Shown: positions 61,894-64,000 of the stretch, piece by piece | How the letters are laid out: each line of letters opens with the position of its first letter | Numbering within the stretch: position 1 is the stretch's first letter | From: Branchiostoma belcheri | Lineage: Eukaryota > Chordata > Leptocardii > Amphioxiformes > Branchiostomatidae | Direction of reading: 5' to 3' | Assembly (NCBI RefSeq): GCF_001625305.1 | Contig: NW_017803909.1 | Location: forward strand, 3,173,173-3,237,172 | DNA: 64,000 nucleotides | Program-made: the position numbers and the translations under genes | The notes under the pieces: model-generated | Database searches by the model: none | What the model saw: only the letters and a program-made list of their open reading frames with translations | Told to the model about the DNA's origin: nothing

Positions 61894-64000
61894 AAAAATT
61901 GATGTGGGCTCCTCAGATCAGGGGAAGCTGGGGACATGGGGTGCAGAGATAAGCGTAATGGCTGGTCATTTACCGGGCACCAGGATCTACAGAGGAAATG
62001 GCAGGAGACGGAGCATATGTCATCAGCTTAAAATGTACATGTAAAATCATGTTGCTAACTGCCTGGAACAGCAGAATACTGTTGCTGCACAAATGTCCAA
62101 CATTACAACTTCCGAAAGTGGTAACTACTCTCTCCAGATGGAGGATTTATGTGTTAACAGCCAAGAAATGGCTGAGAGCATTAACCTAATGTTCCTTTTA
62201 ACGTCAACTTGCATCATTACTGTACACAGACACTGTTTTCTGCAGTCATAGAGGTTTGCTAATAGAAGGGAATTGTGTCTATGAAATAGGATGTTTTGCT
62301 GACTTTAAACCTGTGCTGCAGGGTTAACATATGTGAAGGAAGTAACAGTTACTGTTTAACAGCCTGTTTGTGGAGAGAGGTACAACATTGAGCTTGTTAG
62401 TGTGATATTTTGAAAAGATGTCTCTATCTTTCTGACCCTTTAAGATCATGGGGATTGACCATTGTCACCTGTATGACCCCATAGGTGTGTCTCTTAATGT
62501 GTGTGCCCACCTCCCTATCACTACTGAAACACCTCAGCACATCGCTGTTATTAGTTGTGGCTGCAATAAAGCGTTCCAGTCCATGTAAGAGCTAATATGT
62601 GTGTGTATGTTGGGCCCAGGGCAGGCCGGTCATCACCCTGTCAGACCTGTGACAGTGATGGAGCAGGCTGCCTTATCTTTACCTGTGGGGCCTTGTGTAG
62701 GCATGTTGTTTCCTCTTACTGTGCTAGAATTGGGACATGTGGGGCCTTGTGAAACAGTGTTTTACCTGACACTACAGGGTAGGTGTGCGATACCCAACAT
62801 GGACAACACAAAGCTGTTCCACATGGTGTCCCTCCCCCCTCAGTCAAGTCAGGTGATCTGTCCACCTGTTTGTCAGTTGATTTGCCCACCTGTAGTTCAG
62901 GTGCTGATCCTCCATCTCCCACCCTGACATTGATGGAGTGCTGCACCTTCTCCTAACCTGTGAGTGGAGCTCTCCCACTTCCACCCGTCCTCCTCAGGGT
63001 CCAGCCTGTTGCTTCCTCCTGCTGACCTGGGGAATCCCTCTGCCAGCTTTATCTCCTTTCCTCCCAGCTAGGCTTTATACTGCAGTACCAAGGAATGACC
63101 CCTGTGCTTTGTCTTGCCCCAGCAGTTGAACCTTACTGATAGGTACATCGATCCAAAGTTGAAAGCTGGATGCTACCATACGATTGAATTGTCTTTTAAA
63201 CATGCCAACACTACAGATTGTGAGCTGTCTTTTTTCAAACTGACAAAAATGCATTACAACATTTGCTGAATTGTTTCTTTACTTTTATCTTATGATCAAT
63301 GCAGTGAGAAGATACAATGTATGGTGATTCCTTCTTATAAATGAAGAGTCTTCCTGTAGAATGGAAATGTGTCCTATCAATGCCACTTTCTAATGGAGGA
63401 TAACATGTTAACCAGTTTTTCAGCACCAAGGACGAAACACAATGTGACTGGCTATGCTTAAGTGTGTGAAGATATGATTAAGGGGAAGGGAATGATAGAA
63501 AATAAGGGTTTTTGTTGATTTGTATTTGAATCCTCTTGTTGGTGGCAATCACTTAGTCTATGAAGTTGGGATCGGATGTAAAAACAAGCAGGCATGTCAA
63601 TGCTTTTTATACTCTTTTGAAGTTTGCAAGAAAATGACCCAAGGATGCCTGAGGATGTCTTTAACAGACAGCAGGGAATGGCACTTATAATTAGGAGCCT
63701 GGAAACCCATTATCTGTGATCCAAGATAGTATTAGGATTTCTCTTCCCGCTCTAATCAAATCAGATGGTATCAAAATGGCGCTGCTGTCTCAACCATTAT
63801 CAGTGGGCTGTCAGTCTGTGAAGATGCTTGTTTTTCTTGTCGTTACAACCAGAAAATGAATGTTCATGTCTGAATAATTCAAGATCTGGAAATGTTGCTG
63901 GTTGGTTGTGATGAGGACTAGATTGAATTACATGAGGGGAGCAGGCGTGCCATATCTTGGGCCATTATTTATCTCAGCAGTAGCTGACATGATTAGTATT
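61894..64000. other. CpG-poor non-coding DNA to the window edge
   Basis: No gene recognised. A YY1-like AAAATGGCGCTGC (reverse sense) is at 63775-63787. The window ends without a boundary. Confidence 0.55.

Noticed and set aside
1-64000. Second Irx homeobox or a recognisable neighbour such as Sowah
   Set aside because: No other homeodomain, Iro box or ankyrin-type sequence was recognised in any translated frame that I read.

Overview
The window is animal nuclear DNA, most likely from a lancelet (amphioxus, Branchiostoma). It holds one gene I can identify with confidence: an Iroquois-class (Irx) TALE homeobox gene on the minus strand, about 35.0-37.5 kb. I reconstruct five coding exons with canonical GT/AG junctions and consistent phases. 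The N-terminus, the exon 1/exon 2 junction, the homeodomain, the Iro box and a tryptophan-containing C-terminal motif match the chordate Irx layout, with the closest resemblance to vertebrate Irx2/4/5. The lancelet assignment is inference. It rests on a chordate-like Irx protein in a compact, high-complexity genome with abundant CpG over much of its length and non-vertebrate repeats.

Layout. From 1 to 35 kb (3' of the gene) is a gene-poor, CpG-rich flank. It carries a 318-bp dispersed repeat present twice in opposite orientation (636-953 and 29327-29644), a minisatellite built around RFX-type X-boxes (about 11.3-11.7 kb), a long CACT microsatellite, a small inverted-repeat transposon (23.5-23.7 kb) and a likely SINE remnant (32.9-33.1 kb). 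The Irx gene is at 35.0-37.5 kb. From 37.5 to 64 kb is its 5' flank, again without a recognisable gene. Instead it has two diverged copies of one element of about 510 bp (42.03-42.53 kb and 61.38-61.89 kb) in the same orientation, 19.4 kb apart. They share a 97-bp core with a single mismatch.

The two paralogous elements are the most striking part of the window. Conserved, duplicated non-coding elements are known for Irx clusters in vertebrates, and I infer that these are long-range Irx enhancers. The core contains the palindrome ACATGT, which fits the published Iroquois binding motif ACAnnTGT, so autoregulation or cross-regulation in an Irx cluster is conceivable.

From about 50.4 kb rightwards the DNA changes character. 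CpG nearly disappears (one CpG in 54001-54600), apart from small CpG-retaining islets, one of which (59.14-59.46 kb) is bounded by a 13-bp direct repeat and carries a YY1 motif. This resembles a germline-methylated transcription unit, such as the intron of a neighbouring gene, hosting CpG-retaining regulatory elements. That would fit a genomic regulatory block, but no exon of such a neighbour could be identified.
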